From NCBI GenBank assembly GCA_902537325.1, contig CACBAT010000013.1, positions 1 through 48,905 of the forward strand: a stretch of 48,905 nt of DNA. Reading direction: 5' to 3'. Positions 8,493-17,283 of the stretch are shown here, in pieces. Source of the stretch: an uncultured Alphaproteobacteria bacterium (GTDB taxonomy: Bacteria > Pseudomonadota > Alphaproteobacteria > HIMB59 > GCA-002718135). Under the pieces are notes generated by a model. The model did no database searches. It was not told the origin of the DNA and saw nothing but the letters and a program-made list of their open reading frames with translations. The position numbers were made by a program, and so were the translations under genes. Each line of letters begins with the position of its first letter. Position 1 is the first letter of the stretch.

Positions 8493-10181
8493 ATGACAAA
8501 AGAAAAAAAATATAAAGTTTTAGCTATAAAATACAGACCTCAAAAATTTGAAGATTTAGTTGGTCAAGAATTATTAGTAAAAATTCTATCAAACGCTATA
8601 AATAATGATCGGCTAGCTCATGCTTATATTCTAACCGGTGTCAGAGGTGTTGGAAAGACCACAACTGCTAGACTTATAGCAATGAGTATTAATTGTAAAA
8701 ATAGGGATAAAAAAAATTGTGAACCATGCGGTAATTGTGATTCATGCAAGTCAACAACTTCAGACAGCAATCTTGATGTTATTGAAATTGATGCAGCATC
8801 GAATACTGGAGTTGATGACATCAGAGAAATAATTGACAATGTAAAATATAAACCTGTTATTGGAGACTATAAAATATTTATAATTGATGAAGTTCATATG
8901 CTTTCTAAAAGTGCATTCAATGCGCTGCTTAAAACTTTAGAAGAACCACCAGAACATGTTAAATTTATTTTTGCCACAACAGAAATTAAAAAAGTACCTA
9001 TAACTGTTTTATCGAGGTGTCAGAGATTTGATTTACATAGAATAGAGAATAAAATTTTATCAGATCATTTATTAAAAATTTCCAAACTAGAAAATATTGA
9101 TATTGATTTAGATGCTATTTCGTTAATTGTTAGATCGGCAGATGGATCTGTAAGAGATGGTCTTAGTTTATTAGATCAAGCAATAACTAGCCCAAATGAA
9201 AAAGTTGACTCGCAAACTGTAATAAGCATGCTTGGATTAGCTGATAGAGAAAAAATATTTAACTTAGTTGAAATTATTTTAGAAGGAGATGCGCTTGGCG
9301 CAATTAACAAATATAAAGAATTGTATGAATTAGGAGCAGATATAGCAATGATATTTGATGAACTATTAAACGTATTACATTTCCTTGTTCAAATAAAAAT
9401 AGCACCAGATTTAAAAGATGACATTTATATTCCTGAATTTGAAAGAAATAAGGGGGCTGAATTGTCATCAAAAATGACATTAAATAATTTGAATATTATA
9501 TGGCAAATTTTATTCAAAGGTTATCAAGAATTACAAAATAGCTCTCATTTATATCAACATGGGGAAATGATTATTTTAAGAATAATTTACTTTCATGATG
9601 GTCCAAGTCCAGAAGATTTAATTAAAAAAATGGACAGAGAAGTTATCGAAAAAGAACCTCTAGAAAAAAATCTTGAACTACAAAATGAAGCTAATGAAAG
9701 TAGCAAAGTTCTAAATTTTAATGAAAATAAAAAAGAAATTTTACCAAAAGAAAATGTAGATATAATGCATGTTCAAGATTTTAGACATTTTGTTGATATG
9801 TTTTTTAAAAATAGAGAAGGATTACTCCACACTAAGTTGTACAATGATGTTAAATTAGTCTCTTTTAAAGAGGGAGAAGTTACTTTAAATACATCTAAAA
9901 TTAATGACACTGCCTTCAATAGAACAGTTGCAAAATTAATCTCTAAGTGGTCAGGAAGAATATGGCAGATACACTCATCTACAAGTAATCTTGGAAAAAG
10001 TTTACATGATGAGGATATTATTAACCAGCAAAAAGAAATTGAAATAATGAAAAATCATCCAGAAGTAAAAAAAATATTAAATGAATTTCCTGAAAGTAAA
10101 ATTCACTCTATTACAGAACTAGGTGAAATAAATGATGATGAAGCAGATATAAATCAACCAAAGATGAAAAAGGAGAAATAA
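8493..10181 (+). CDS. dnaX: DNA polymerase III subunit tau/gamma
   Basis: AAA+ clamp-loader subunit that links the polymerase cores in the replisome. I start at the ATG at 8493 (562 residues, MTKEKKYKVLAIKYRPQ). A TTG in frame at 8460 would begin inside the SRP RNA. Visible features are Walker A GVRGVGKTTTARL near residues 42-54, the zinc-binding cysteine cluster CKNRDKKNCEPCGNCDSC, Walker B FIIDEVHMLSK, the SRC finger-type motif LSRCQRFDL, and clamp-loader domains to about residue 370. A variable C-terminal tail rich in Glu/Lys follows. The stop overlaps the ybaB start (TAATG). No obvious conserved slippery site for a short gamma form was recognised. Confidence 0.95.
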   Translation: MTKEKKYKVLAIKYRPQKFEDLVGQELLVKILSNAINNDRLAHAYILTGVRGVGKTTTARLIAMSINCKNRDKKNCEPCGNCDSCKSTTSDSNLDVIEIDAASNTGVDDIREIIDNVKYKPVIGDYKIFIIDEVHMLSKSAFNALLKTLEEPPEHVKFIFATTEIKKVPITVLSRCQRFDLHRIENKILSDHLLKISKLENIDIDLDAISLIVRSADGSVRDGLSLLDQAITSPNEKVDSQTVISMLGLADREKIFNLVEIILEGDALGAINKYKELYELGADIAMIFDELLNVLHFLVQIKIAPDLKDDIYIPEFERNKGAELSSKMTLNNLNIIWQILFKGYQELQNSSHLYQHGEMIILRIIYFHDGPSPEDLIKKMDREVIEKEPLEKNLELQNEANESSKVLNFNENKKEILPKENVDIMHVQDFRHFVDMFFKNREGLLHTKLYNDVKLVSFKEGEVTLNTSKINDTAFNRTVAKLISKWSGRIWQIHSSTSNLGKSLHDEDIINQQKEIEIMKNHPEVKKILNEFPESKIHSITELGEINDDEADINQPKMKKEK

Positions 10182-10504
10182 TGGTTAATTTAGGTAATAT
10201 GATGAAGCAAGCTCAACAGCTGCAAAAGAAAATGGCTGAAGCACAGAATAAATTAAATGATATTGAGGTTGAAGGTACTTCTGGAGGTGGTCTTATTAAA
10301 GTAACAGCTACAGCAAAAGGTATATTCAAAAGAATTTCAATTGATGACAGCTTGATTAAACAAGATGAGAAAGAAATACTTGAAGATCTGATCGTCGCTG
10401 CAATAAATGATGCCAAAGAAAAAGGAGAAGCTGCAGCCCAAGAAGAAATGAAAAATCTCACAGGTGGCCTGCCATTACCTCCAGGAATGAAACTTCCTTT
10501 CTAA
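10181..10504 (+). CDS. ybaB: YbaB/EbfC family nucleoid-associated protein
   Basis: Small dimeric DNA-binding protein of the nucleoid, almost always encoded between dnaX and recR. The 107-residue chain starts MVNLGNMMKQAQQLQKKMAE and has a helical Gln/Lys-rich N terminus, the GGLIKVTATAKG strand region (about residues 36-47), and the Pro/Gly/Met tail LPPGMKLPF typical of the family. It overlaps the dnaX stop by one base and is followed 2 nt later by recR, so it is part of the same transcript. Confidence 0.95.
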   Translation: MVNLGNMMKQAQQLQKKMAEAQNKLNDIEVEGTSGGGLIKVTATAKGIFKRISIDDSLIKQDEKEILEDLIVAAINDAKEKGEAAAQEEMKNLTGGLPLPPGMKLPF

Positions 10505-10506
10505 AA

Positions 10507-11106
10507 ATGGAGCAATCCCCAATAGATAAATTAATAAACGATATTTCAAAACTTCCAGGATTAGGAAGAAGATCAGCACAAAGAATTGCTCTTTTTTTAT
10601 TAAAAAATAAAGATAAAAATTTATCTCCTTTAATTGAGAGCTTAAACTTATCATATAATAAAATTATTGAGTGTTCAGAATGTGGAAATATAGACATGGT
10701 AAATCCATGCAATATTTGTGCAAATCCTAAAAGGGATAAAGCAACTATTTGTGTTGTTGAGGATGTGTCAGATTTGTGGACATTAGAAAAAGTAGGATTT
10801 TATCGTGGCCTCTATAATGTTTTAGGTGGTTCATTATCAGCGATACAAGGTATAGGAACCGATGAATTGAAAATAGAACATCTACTAAACAGAATTGAAA
10901 CAAATAATGTTAAAGAAATTATTCTTGCCTTAAGTACAACTATGGAAGGACAAACAACATCTTTTGTTATTGCAGATAAGCTAGAAAAATTTAAAGATTT
11001 AAATGTAACAAGACTTGCACAAGGTATCCCTATGGGTGGAGAAGTACACTACTTAGATGAAAACACATTAAATACAGCATTCCAATCTAGAAAAAAAATT
11101 ACATAA
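10507..11106 (+). CDS. recR: Recombination protein RecR
   Basis: Works with RecF and RecO in loading RecA at single-stranded gaps. The 199-residue protein has the helix-hairpin-helix KLPGLGRRSAQRIA (about residues 15-28), the four-cysteine zinc finger CSECGNIDMVNPCNIC (about 57-72), the Toprim motif ICVVEDVSDLWTLEK, and the C-terminal RLAQGIPMGGEVHYLDENTL Walker-like segment. All expected parts are present at normal length. It is two bases after ybaB and six before def, in a dense plus-strand operon. Confidence 0.96.
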   Translation: MEQSPIDKLINDISKLPGLGRRSAQRIALFLLKNKDKNLSPLIESLNLSYNKIIECSECGNIDMVNPCNICANPKRDKATICVVEDVSDLWTLEKVGFYRGLYNVLGGSLSAIQGIGTDELKIEHLLNRIETNNVKEIILALSTTMEGQTTSFVIADKLEKFKDLNVTRLAQGIPMGGEVHYLDENTLNTAFQSRKKIT

Positions 11107-11112
11107 ATAAAA

Positions 11113-11622
11113 ATGGATAAATTACTTTACGTACCAAATCCACTATTACGCCAAAAAGCAGATAAAATTCAGTCTGTTGGAGTTAAGGAAAAAGAAATTG
11201 CCAAAAAAATGATGCAAATAATGATAAAAGCACCAGGTGTAGGTTTAGCAGCAAATCAAATTGGAATTCTAAAACAAATTGTGACTATATTTTTTGTAGA
11301 TCAAGAGACTAAAAAAGAAACACAATATACATTGTTTAACCCAAATATTGTTTCATACTCTCAAGAAAAAATTGTTATGGAAGAGGGTTGTTTATCTCTT
11401 CCTGAACAATTTGCAGAAATTGAGAGACCTCAAAATATAGTAGTCGAGTACTTAGATGAAAATAACAAACAAATAACAAAAGAAGTGAGTGGAGTAGAAT
11501 CAAGAATTTTACAACATGAAATTGATCATCTTTCTGGAAAGTTATTTGTAGATTATCTTTCTTCATTAAAAAGGAATATAATGATCAAAAAAGTACAAAA
11601 ATTTTTAAAAAACAAAAAATAA
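11113..11622 (+). CDS. def: Peptide deformylase
   Basis: Metalloenzyme that removes the formyl group from the N-terminal Met of new proteins. The 169-residue protein shows all three signature boxes: GVGLAANQIG (about residues 42-51), EEGCLSLP with the metal Cys, and QHEIDHLSGKLF with the two metal His and catalytic Glu. It starts from LLYVPNPLLRQKA, as in the family. Its stop overlaps the fmt start (TAATG), so the deformylase and the formyltransferase that creates its substrate are co-translated, the classic def-fmt pairing. Confidence 0.96.
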   Translation: MDKLLYVPNPLLRQKADKIQSVGVKEKEIAKKMMQIMIKAPGVGLAANQIGILKQIVTIFFVDQETKKETQYTLFNPNIVSYSQEKIVMEEGCLSLPEQFAEIERPQNIVVEYLDENNKQITKEVSGVESRILQHEIDHLSGKLFVDYLSSLKRNIMIKKVQKFLKNKK

Positions 11623-12545
11623 TGAATAATAAAAAAATAATTTTCATGGGTTCACCTAAAATAGCTTCTGATTATCTTGAGGCTTTAATTAAAAGCAATT
11701 TCATAATTTCTGCAGTATTTTCACAACCCCCAAAAAAGAAATCTAGAGGAATGAAAATAATTGAATCGGAAGTCCATCAACTTGCAAATAAAAATAACAT
11801 TGAAGTTTTTTGTCCAAATACGTTTGATAAAGATACTATTGAGACAGTGAAAAAATTAGATCCAGATTTAATTATTGTCATGGCATATGGTAAAATATTG
11901 CCAAAAGATATTTTAGATTTACCACCATTTGGTTGTATCAATATCCATGTCTCTTTGTTGCCTAGATGGAGGGGTGCAGCCCCAATAGAGCATTCTCTAA
12001 TGAATGGCGATAAAGAGACGGGTATATCAATAATACAGCTAATCGAAAAATTAGATGCTGGACCAATTATTAATCAAAAAAAAGTAGATATAGAAGACAG
12101 TTGTAATAAAAACGAATTAAGTCAAAAATTAACAGAGGTTGGAATCAAATTATTAGTGGAAACTATTCCCCTTATATTTGATAAAAAAATTACTTATTCT
12201 GATCAGGATGATAATGATGCAACATATGCAAATAAAATTTCTTCACTAAACAGAAAAATTAATTTTAATAAATCTGTAAATGAAGTTTTAAATCTCATAA
12301 GAGCACATTCGCCTAAACCTGGTGCTTGGTTTACTATACAAAATGAAAGAATTAAAATCATTAAAGCAAGAAAATCAAACTCTAACGGTAATGCATCGAC
12401 AATTCTTAACAAGACCTTTGATATTGGGTGCAATGACGGAAGTATTGAGCCACTAATTTTACAAAGAGAAGGCAAAAATGCTATTTCTAAAGATGATTTT
12501 CTTCGGGGATATAGTTTTAAGGTTAATGAAGTAATAAATGCCTAA
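11622..12545 (+). CDS. fmt: Methionyl-tRNA formyltransferase
   Basis: Transfers a formyl group from 10-formyl-THF to initiator Met-tRNA. The 307-residue protein has the N-terminal Rossmann-like start IIFMGSPKIASDYLEAL, the catalytic region around MAYGKILPKDIL and the signature INIHVSLLPRWRGAAPIEHSLMNGD (Asn, His of the active site) at about residues 106-130, then a C-terminal OB-like domain with SPKPGAWF. Length is normal. It is joined to def (overlap 1 nt) and overlaps truA by 8 nt. Confidence 0.95.
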   Translation: MNNKKIIFMGSPKIASDYLEALIKSNFIISAVFSQPPKKKSRGMKIIESEVHQLANKNNIEVFCPNTFDKDTIETVKKLDPDLIIVMAYGKILPKDILDLPPFGCINIHVSLLPRWRGAAPIEHSLMNGDKETGISIIQLIEKLDAGPIINQKKVDIEDSCNKNELSQKLTEVGIKLLVETIPLIFDKKITYSDQDDNDATYANKISSLNRKINFNKSVNEVLNLIRAHSPKPGAWFTIQNERIKIIKARKSNSNGNASTILNKTFDIGCNDGSIEPLILQREGKNAISKDDFLRGYSFKVNEVINA

Positions 12546-13272
12546 CTACAAAATAACATTAGAATATGATGGAACTAATTATGTTGGTTGGCAACGTCAA
12601 GAAAATGGTTCTTCTGTTCAACAATTGGTTGAAGAGGCAATAGAAAAACTATCAAAACAAAAAATAACACTTTTTGGAGCTGGTCGAACAGATGCAGGCG
12701 TTCATGCAAGAGGACAAGTAGCTAATTTTGAATTAGAGCAACATTTTGATACTGATACTATTAGAGATGGCATTAATCATTATCTAAGACCCCAACCAGT
12801 ATCTGTTTTACATGCTGAAGAAGTGGATAAAGATTTTAATTCTAGATTTTCCGCAAAATTGAGATGGTATGAATATAAGATCTTAAATAGAAGATCACCA
12901 ATTACGCTAGAGCAAAACAAAGTTTGGTGTGTACACAAAAAAATAGATACTGAAAAAATAATAAAACAATCACAACAATTTATAGGTAAATTTGATTTGT
13001 CTGCTTTTAGATCAATAAATTGCCAATCGAAATCACCAATTAAATCTATTAGTTCACTAGATATAAATTTTAATCATGATGAAATAAATTTTTTAATATC
13101 AGCTAAATCCTTTTTACATTCTCAGGTTAGAATCATGGTCGGCACTCTAGTCGACATAGGTTTAAATAAAATAGAAAAATCTATTTCAGAAATTATTCAA
13201 TCCAAAAAAAGAGAATTTGCTGGAGTTACTGCACCACCTGAAGGATTATATTTATTGAAAATAGATTATTAG
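12538..13272 (+). CDS. truA: tRNA pseudouridine(38-40) synthase
   Basis: Makes pseudouridine at positions 38-40 of the tRNA anticodon arm. The 244-residue protein has the opening KITLEYDGTNYVGWQRQ, the catalytic Asp in GAGRTDAGVHARGQVANFE (about residues 48-66), and the later motif FLHSQVRIMVGTLVDIG. It is the last gene of the dnaX-truA plus-strand run. Its stop overlaps by a few bases the stop of the convergent CIA30 gene, so any terminator must lie inside one of the two genes; none is obvious. Confidence 0.95.
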   Translation: MPNYKITLEYDGTNYVGWQRQENGSSVQQLVEEAIEKLSKQKITLFGAGRTDAGVHARGQVANFELEQHFDTDTIRDGINHYLRPQPVSVLHAEEVDKDFNSRFSAKLRWYEYKILNRRSPITLEQNKVWCVHKKIDTEKIIKQSQQFIGKFDLSAFRSINCQSKSPIKSISSLDINFNHDEINFLISAKSFLHSQVRIMVGTLVDIGLNKIEKSISEIIQSKKREFAGVTAPPEGLYLLKIDY

Positions 13273-13832
13273 TAAAAGCCAATTTCTGATAAGCAAATAT
13301 CTGCTTGAAAATCTTTAAATCCAGCAACCAGCCCTAATGTTTTTATATTCTGACCAACTAATTTTTTAGGTTGATAAGCATTTGATTTTTTAAATTCACT
13401 GAACGGTGCTTTTATTACTGTCCACTCAGAATTAGTTTTAAAACTATATTTATAATATTGCCATGGAGCCATCGTTAGAGCGGTTCTTACGTGAATTGAA
13501 TACTCTTCATTATTACCAAATACTTTAAAATATACACCTTCAAACTCCTCTGTTGATATTGAAGGTCTTAATTGATTTCTTATTTGTATAAAGCCGCCAT
13601 TATTTTCAGTCGTTACATCTCCTGTCATATGATAACAATTAACATCATTAATTTTTGATATGATCGCTTTACCCTGTGATAATCCACCCATTACGCCATC
13701 AGTAAAAAAGGCCCAATTTTGACCTTGAGAAGAAATTCCTGGTGTTTCTAAGTTATCAAGTATCATTTTATTCTGAGATTGAAGATTGAATGAAAAAAAT
13801 AAAATAAAAACAAAAATTATTAAACTTTTCAA
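13269..13832 (-). CDS. Exported CIA30-domain protein (NDUFAF1/CIA30 superfamily)
   Basis: The 187-residue protein has an N-terminal signal peptide (hydrophobic about residues 3-16, probable cleavage near SQNK). A single CIA30 domain follows: FTDGVMGGLSQGKA (about 43-56), then GGFIQIRNQL, GVYFKVFGNNEEYSIHVRT and APFSEFKK. CIA30 proteins are named after the mitochondrial complex I assembly factor NDUFAF1; bacterial members have no firmly established job. The predicted export means it would act in the periplasm rather than on the cytosolic arm of complex I. It overlaps the DUF1289 gene upstream by 4 nt (ATGA), suggesting linked synthesis, and is convergent with truA. Family call is good; function is unknown. 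Confidence 0.75.
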   Translation of the reverse strand: MKSLIIFVFILFFSFNLQSQNKMILDNLETPGISSQGQNWAFFTDGVMGGLSQGKAIISKINDVNCYHMTGDVTTENNGGFIQIRNQLRPSISTEEFEGVYFKVFGNNEEYSIHVRTALTMAPWQYYKYSFKTNSEWTVIKAPFSEFKKSNAYQPKKLVGQNIKTLGLVAGFKDFQADICLSEIGFY

Positions 13833-14101
13833 TTTTTACGATTTTCTGCTAATTTTTTTTTGATAAGAGATAAACCCGTTTCAACTTTTGATTTATATGA
13901 TTCTTCAAATGCCTTTAACTGCCAATCTGAAAATCTAGATTTTAGTTCAGATAAATTATTTTGTTTCCATTCATTAGAAGTATTTTCATCTTTCCAAATA
14001 TCTTTTTCTTCATTGGTTCTTCCACAACCGTAGCAATACCCTGAGATTGGGTCAGTTTTACATACGCTAATGCAAGGCGAAGTTACTTTGTTCTGTTCCA
14101 T
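13829..14101 (-). CDS. DUF1289 family small Cys-motif protein
   Basis: A 90-residue protein starting at the ATG at 14101 (an ATG four codons earlier, at 14113, is possible; neither has a clear Shine-Dalgarno). The first 35 residues hold the DUF1289 signature SPCISVCKTDPISGYCYGCG followed by RTNEEKDIW: four cysteines in a C-x3-C then C-x2-C pattern that probably binds a metal ion or Fe-S centre. The remainder is charged and predicted helical. DUF1289 has no settled function. It is translationally coupled to the CIA30 gene downstream, which may hint at a shared role. Confidence 0.75.
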   Translation of the reverse strand: MEQNKVTSPCISVCKTDPISGYCYGCGRTNEEKDIWKDENTSNEWKQNNLSELKSRFSDWQLKAFEESYKSKVETGLSLIKKKLAENRKN

Positions 14102-14162
14102 GATAATATACATATATTTTTTTTTAGTTTATTCCATTAAAACGATGTAAAACTTGAAAATT

Positions 14163-15128
14163 ATGACTGATTTTAGCTATTTAAATGTTGATAATGCTTA
14201 TAAATTAATCAACCAAAAGGTAACAAAAACTCCTTTGGTAACTAATGATTACATAAATAATCTTTTAGAAGCTGAAATTTATTTTAAACTTGAGAATTTA
14301 CAAAATACTGGATCATTTAAACTACGTGGAGCTACACATAAAATTACAAAATTAATAGAAACTGTAAAAGACTCAGGTGTAGTAGCATATTCATCAGGTA
14401 ATCATGCACAAGCTGTTGCCTATGCTTCTATGATTAATACCATTAGTGCAAAAATAATAATGCCTAAAACTGCACCTCAAATAAAAATCGAAAATACAAA
14501 AAAATATGGAGCAGAGGTAATATTATATGACACTTACTTTCAAAGTAGAGAAGAGATAGGAAATGAAATTCAAAAGAAGGATAATAGAGCTCTAATTAAA
14601 CCCTATGATGATGAAGATATAATTGCTGGTCAAGGAACTGCAGCTATTGAAATTGTAAATGATTTGAAAGAGCAATCAATTGAACCTGATCTGTATTTAT
14701 GTTGTTGTGGAGGTGGTGGTCTTATTGCAGGAACATCAACTTACCTAAAACATATTTATCCAAATATAAGATCATACTCTGTGGAGCCTGATGAATTTGA
14801 TGACACAAAAAGATCTTTAGAAGCTGGTAAACTTATAGAAAATAAAAAAAATGCTAAATCTTTTTGTGATGCACTATTAGCACCACAACCGGGTAATATA
14901 ACTTTTCAAATTAATTCAAATAATCTTGAAGGAGGACTAAGTGTTTCTGATGAAGAAGTAACAAAAACTATAATTTTGCTAGCTGAACAACTTAAAATAG
15001 TTGTGGAGCCAGGAGGAGCAGTTGCAGCTGCAGCAGTATTAAATAATAAAATTGATGTTAAAAATAAAAAAATTATAGTTATGATTTCTGGTGGTAATAT
15101 CGATCTAAGTTTATTTAATAAGTTATAA
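14163..15128 (+). CDS. PLP-dependent threonine/serine dehydratase (catabolic-type length)
   Basis: Fold type II PLP enzyme that deaminates threonine or serine to 2-oxo acids; serine racemase belongs to the same family. I choose the ATG at 14163 (321 residues) over a TTG at 14154. The PLP lysine lies in NTGSFKLRGATHK (about residues 45-57), the phosphate-binding loop is CCGGGGLIAG, and a late VEPGGAVAAAAV matches the family. There is no C-terminal regulatory ACT-like domain, so it resembles TdcB or serine racemase rather than full IlvA. Its stop overlaps the downstream aminopeptidase start (TAATG). Confidence 0.85.
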   Translation: MTDFSYLNVDNAYKLINQKVTKTPLVTNDYINNLLEAEIYFKLENLQNTGSFKLRGATHKITKLIETVKDSGVVAYSSGNHAQAVAYASMINTISAKIIMPKTAPQIKIENTKKYGAEVILYDTYFQSREEIGNEIQKKDNRALIKPYDDEDIIAGQGTAAIEIVNDLKEQSIEPDLYLCCCGGGGLIAGTSTYLKHIYPNIRSYSVEPDEFDDTKRSLEAGKLIENKKNAKSFCDALLAPQPGNITFQINSNNLEGGLSVSDEEVTKTIILLAEQLKIVVEPGGAVAAAAVLNNKIDVKNKKIIVMISGGNIDLSLFNKL

Positions 15129-16891
15129 TGAATCAATCAAATTTAAAAAAATTACAAAATCTATTAAAAGAAAAAGATATCGATATTTTTGTCATTAATA
15201 GAAGTGATGAATATTTAAATGAGTATATTTCCCCAAATGCAGAAAGATTAAATTTTATAACAAATTTTTCTGGTTCAGCAGGAAGAGCAATTATAATGCC
15301 AACAGATGCCTTCTTGTATGTTGATGGACGATATACTTTTCAAGCGAATACTCAAATTAATGCAAAAGAAATTCAGGCAAAACATTTAAATAACTTTTGG
15401 ACAGATTTAGAAAAAATTTTATTAGAAGAAGAATATAAAATTGCATTAGATCCAACTCTTCATTCAATTATAGAAATTGAAAAAGTGGAAAAAATGTTAG
15501 AGAATTCAACATCTCAACTCCAACTAATAGATAAAAATTTTGTTGATTTAATATGGGAAAATCAACCAAAAACTCAGTATACAGATATATTTGATCACCC
15601 AACAAGTTTTGCTGGTCAGGGCAGACGTGAAAAATTAGATATTTTAAAAAAATTTTTAGATCAAAATGAAATTGATCATTACTTTATTTCTGGGCTTGAT
15701 AATATTGCTTGGCTATTAAATTTAAGAGCAGATGATATTAAATATACACCGCTGCTTTATTCTTACCTTCTAATTTCAAAGAATAATAAACACTCTTTGT
15801 ATGTTAATGAGTCTTCAATGCCAGAAATTCTAAAAAAAGAAATCCAAACACTAATAAATATTAATAATATTGAAAATATCGGATCAATTTTTAATAACAT
15901 TAATTCATCCGAATCAATTGGTTTAGATTTTAATTCTACCACTTTTTATTTTTTAGATCTTTTAAGAAAACAAAAAATAAATATTAAAAATTTAGCAAAT
16001 CCATGTATTTTGTTAAAAGCTATCAAAAATGAAACTGAACTAGATGGGGCAAAAAAAGCACATATAAGAGATGGTGTTAGTATTACCAAATATATTTATT
16101 GGTTAAAAAATATCATGGATCCTAAATCAAATGATGAAATAAGTGTTGCACATCATTTAGAAAATCTGCGAAGAAAAAATGAATTTTTTCATTCTCTATC
16201 TTTTGATACAATATCAGCAATTGATCAAAATGCAGCCCTTCCTCATTACCGCGTTACTGAAGAAGGAAAATCATCTTTCTCAGATAATAATATTTACCTT
16301 GTTGACTCAGGAGGGCAATATTTTGATGGAACAACCGATATAACAAGAACAATAATTTTAGGTAAAGCAACAACAGAACAAAAAGATAGATTTACGAGAG
16401 TTCTTAAAGGTCATATTGCATTATCAAATCATGTTTTTGAAAAGGGAACAAAAGGAACTGATATTGATTATCTAGCAAGAAAAAGTCTACAAGAAATTAA
16501 TTTAGATTATGATCACGGTACTGGTCATGGTATCGGAAGTTTTTTGAGTGTTCATGAAGCTCCACAACGTATTGCAAAAAAATCAATGTTTGATACTGTT
16601 GAGTTGCTTCCAGGAATGATTTTATCGAATGAACCTGGATACTATAAAGAAAATGAATATGGCATAAGAACAGAAAATTTAGTCGTTATAAAAGAGAATA
16701 ATAATAAAAAATTATATTTTGAAAACATTTCTTGGTGTCCAATAGATTTGGATCTCATTGAAAGTAGTATGCTGGATCAAATTGAAAGACATTGGTTAAA
16801 TACATATCATAAAAAGGTTTATGATACACTGGAGACGTTCCTTGAAAATAAAGAGAAAGATTGGCTTAAAGAGGTAACTTCTGAAGTTTAA
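15128..16891 (+). CDS. pepP: Xaa-Pro aminopeptidase, M24B family (long three-domain form)
   Basis: Dimetal peptidase that removes an N-terminal residue preceding proline. The 587-residue length matches the long eukaryotic-type/APP form, with two creatinase-like N-terminal domains (residues 1 to about 310) and a C-terminal pita-bread catalytic domain. The metal ligands are visible in LVDSGGQYFDGTTDITRT (two Asp), DHGTGHGIGSFLSVHE (His) and LSNEPGYYKENEYGIRTENL (two Glu). It is coupled to the dehydratase gene by a 1-nt overlap and followed by a strong hairpin terminator 3 nt after the stop. Confidence 0.93.
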   Translation: MNQSNLKKLQNLLKEKDIDIFVINRSDEYLNEYISPNAERLNFITNFSGSAGRAIIMPTDAFLYVDGRYTFQANTQINAKEIQAKHLNNFWTDLEKILLEEEYKIALDPTLHSIIEIEKVEKMLENSTSQLQLIDKNFVDLIWENQPKTQYTDIFDHPTSFAGQGRREKLDILKKFLDQNEIDHYFISGLDNIAWLLNLRADDIKYTPLLYSYLLISKNNKHSLYVNESSMPEILKKEIQTLININNIENIGSIFNNINSSESIGLDFNSTTFYFLDLLRKQKINIKNLANPCILLKAIKNETELDGAKKAHIRDGVSITKYIYWLKNIMDPKSNDEISVAHHLENLRRKNEFFHSLSFDTISAIDQNAALPHYRVTEEGKSSFSDNNIYLVDSGGQYFDGTTDITRTIILGKATTEQKDRFTRVLKGHIALSNHVFEKGTKGTDIDYLARKSLQEINLDYDHGTGHGIGSFLSVHEAPQRIAKKSMFDTVELLPGMILSNEPGYYKENEYGIRTENLVVIKENNNKKLYFENISWCPIDLDLIESSMLDQIERHWLNTYHKKVYDTLETFLENKEKDWLKEVTSEV

Positions 16892-16893
16892 CT

Positions 16894-16916
16894 AAAGCCG
16901 CCAATTATGCGGCTTT
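16894..16916. terminator. Hairpin terminator between pepP and the small minus-strand gene
   Basis: Perfect 8-bp stem AAAGCCGC / GCGGCTTT with a 7-nt loop (16902-16908), GC-rich against an AT-rich background. It begins 3 nt after the pepP stop. The A-run before and T-run after the stem are short, so it could work in both directions. Its right arm also forms the last codons and its loop the stop of the convergent small gene. Confidence 0.8.
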
Positions 16917-17081
16917 CTTATTAATATCAAATTCAGTTTTTAGGAGGTGCTTATCTAATTCAATTTTCCACTCTTTTCCATATTCAGATTTGAAATATTT
17001 AACTAAATCCTCATCATAATTGTAGTTTTTATCGCTTAAATCCTCGTAAACTTTATTAAAAAAGTTAAAAACATTAATCAT
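16905..17081 (-). CDS. Small unknown protein, 58 residues
   Basis: Not recognised. I start it at the ATG at 17081 because an excellent Shine-Dalgarno, AAAGGA, lies 7 nt upstream; an earlier in-frame start at 17123 lacks one. The product MINVFNFFNKVYEDLSDKNY continues as a charged, aromatic-rich chain with no cysteine, no membrane segment and probable helices throughout, ending in two alanines. The final codons are the arm of a hairpin terminator. It is alone on its strand, divergent from the glycosyltransferase across about 200 bp. The clear ribosome site and acidic/basic composition suggest it is real, but no function can be named. Confidence 0.6.
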   Translation of the reverse strand: MINVFNFFNKVYEDLSDKNYNYDEDLVKYFKSEYGKEWKIELDKHLLKTEFDINKKAA

Positions 17082-17283
17082 TATTATTCCTTTCAATAAT
17101 AAAATAGTAATTATTCTATGCAATCAAAGTATAAAAATATGAATTTTAATATGCAAAAAATGCATATATAAATATATGAAAAATTTAAATGTAGTTAAAT
17201 TATTTAATAATGGTTAAAATTAATTGTTCCTGATTGACTTTGTACATTAATACTTCATAAATTTTAAAATATTATAACTTTCA
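17082..17283. other. Longest non-coding gap (about 200 bp), divergent promoter region
   Basis: Very AT-rich spacer between the divergent 58-codon gene and the glycosyltransferase gene. It holds a short hairpin, ATATGCA-AAAAA-TGCATAT, at 17149-17167, and a candidate plus-strand promoter described separately. I see no RNA gene and no further reading frame with a ribosome site. Confidence 0.5.
17234..17262 (+). promoter_or_regulatory. Candidate promoter for the glycosyltransferase pair
   Basis: TTGACT at 17234-17239 and ATAAAT at 17257-17262 with a 17-nt spacer. Transcription would start near 17269, leaving a short leader before the ATG at 17284. No Shine-Dalgarno is visible in that leader. In such AT-rich DNA the -10 match alone is weak evidence. 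Confidence 0.4.

Noticed and set aside
9600..9760. A-rich runs in dnaX as a programmed frameshift site for a gamma form
   Set aside because: Homopolymer A runs occur in nearly every gene here; no stem-loop or conserved slippery heptamer context was seen.
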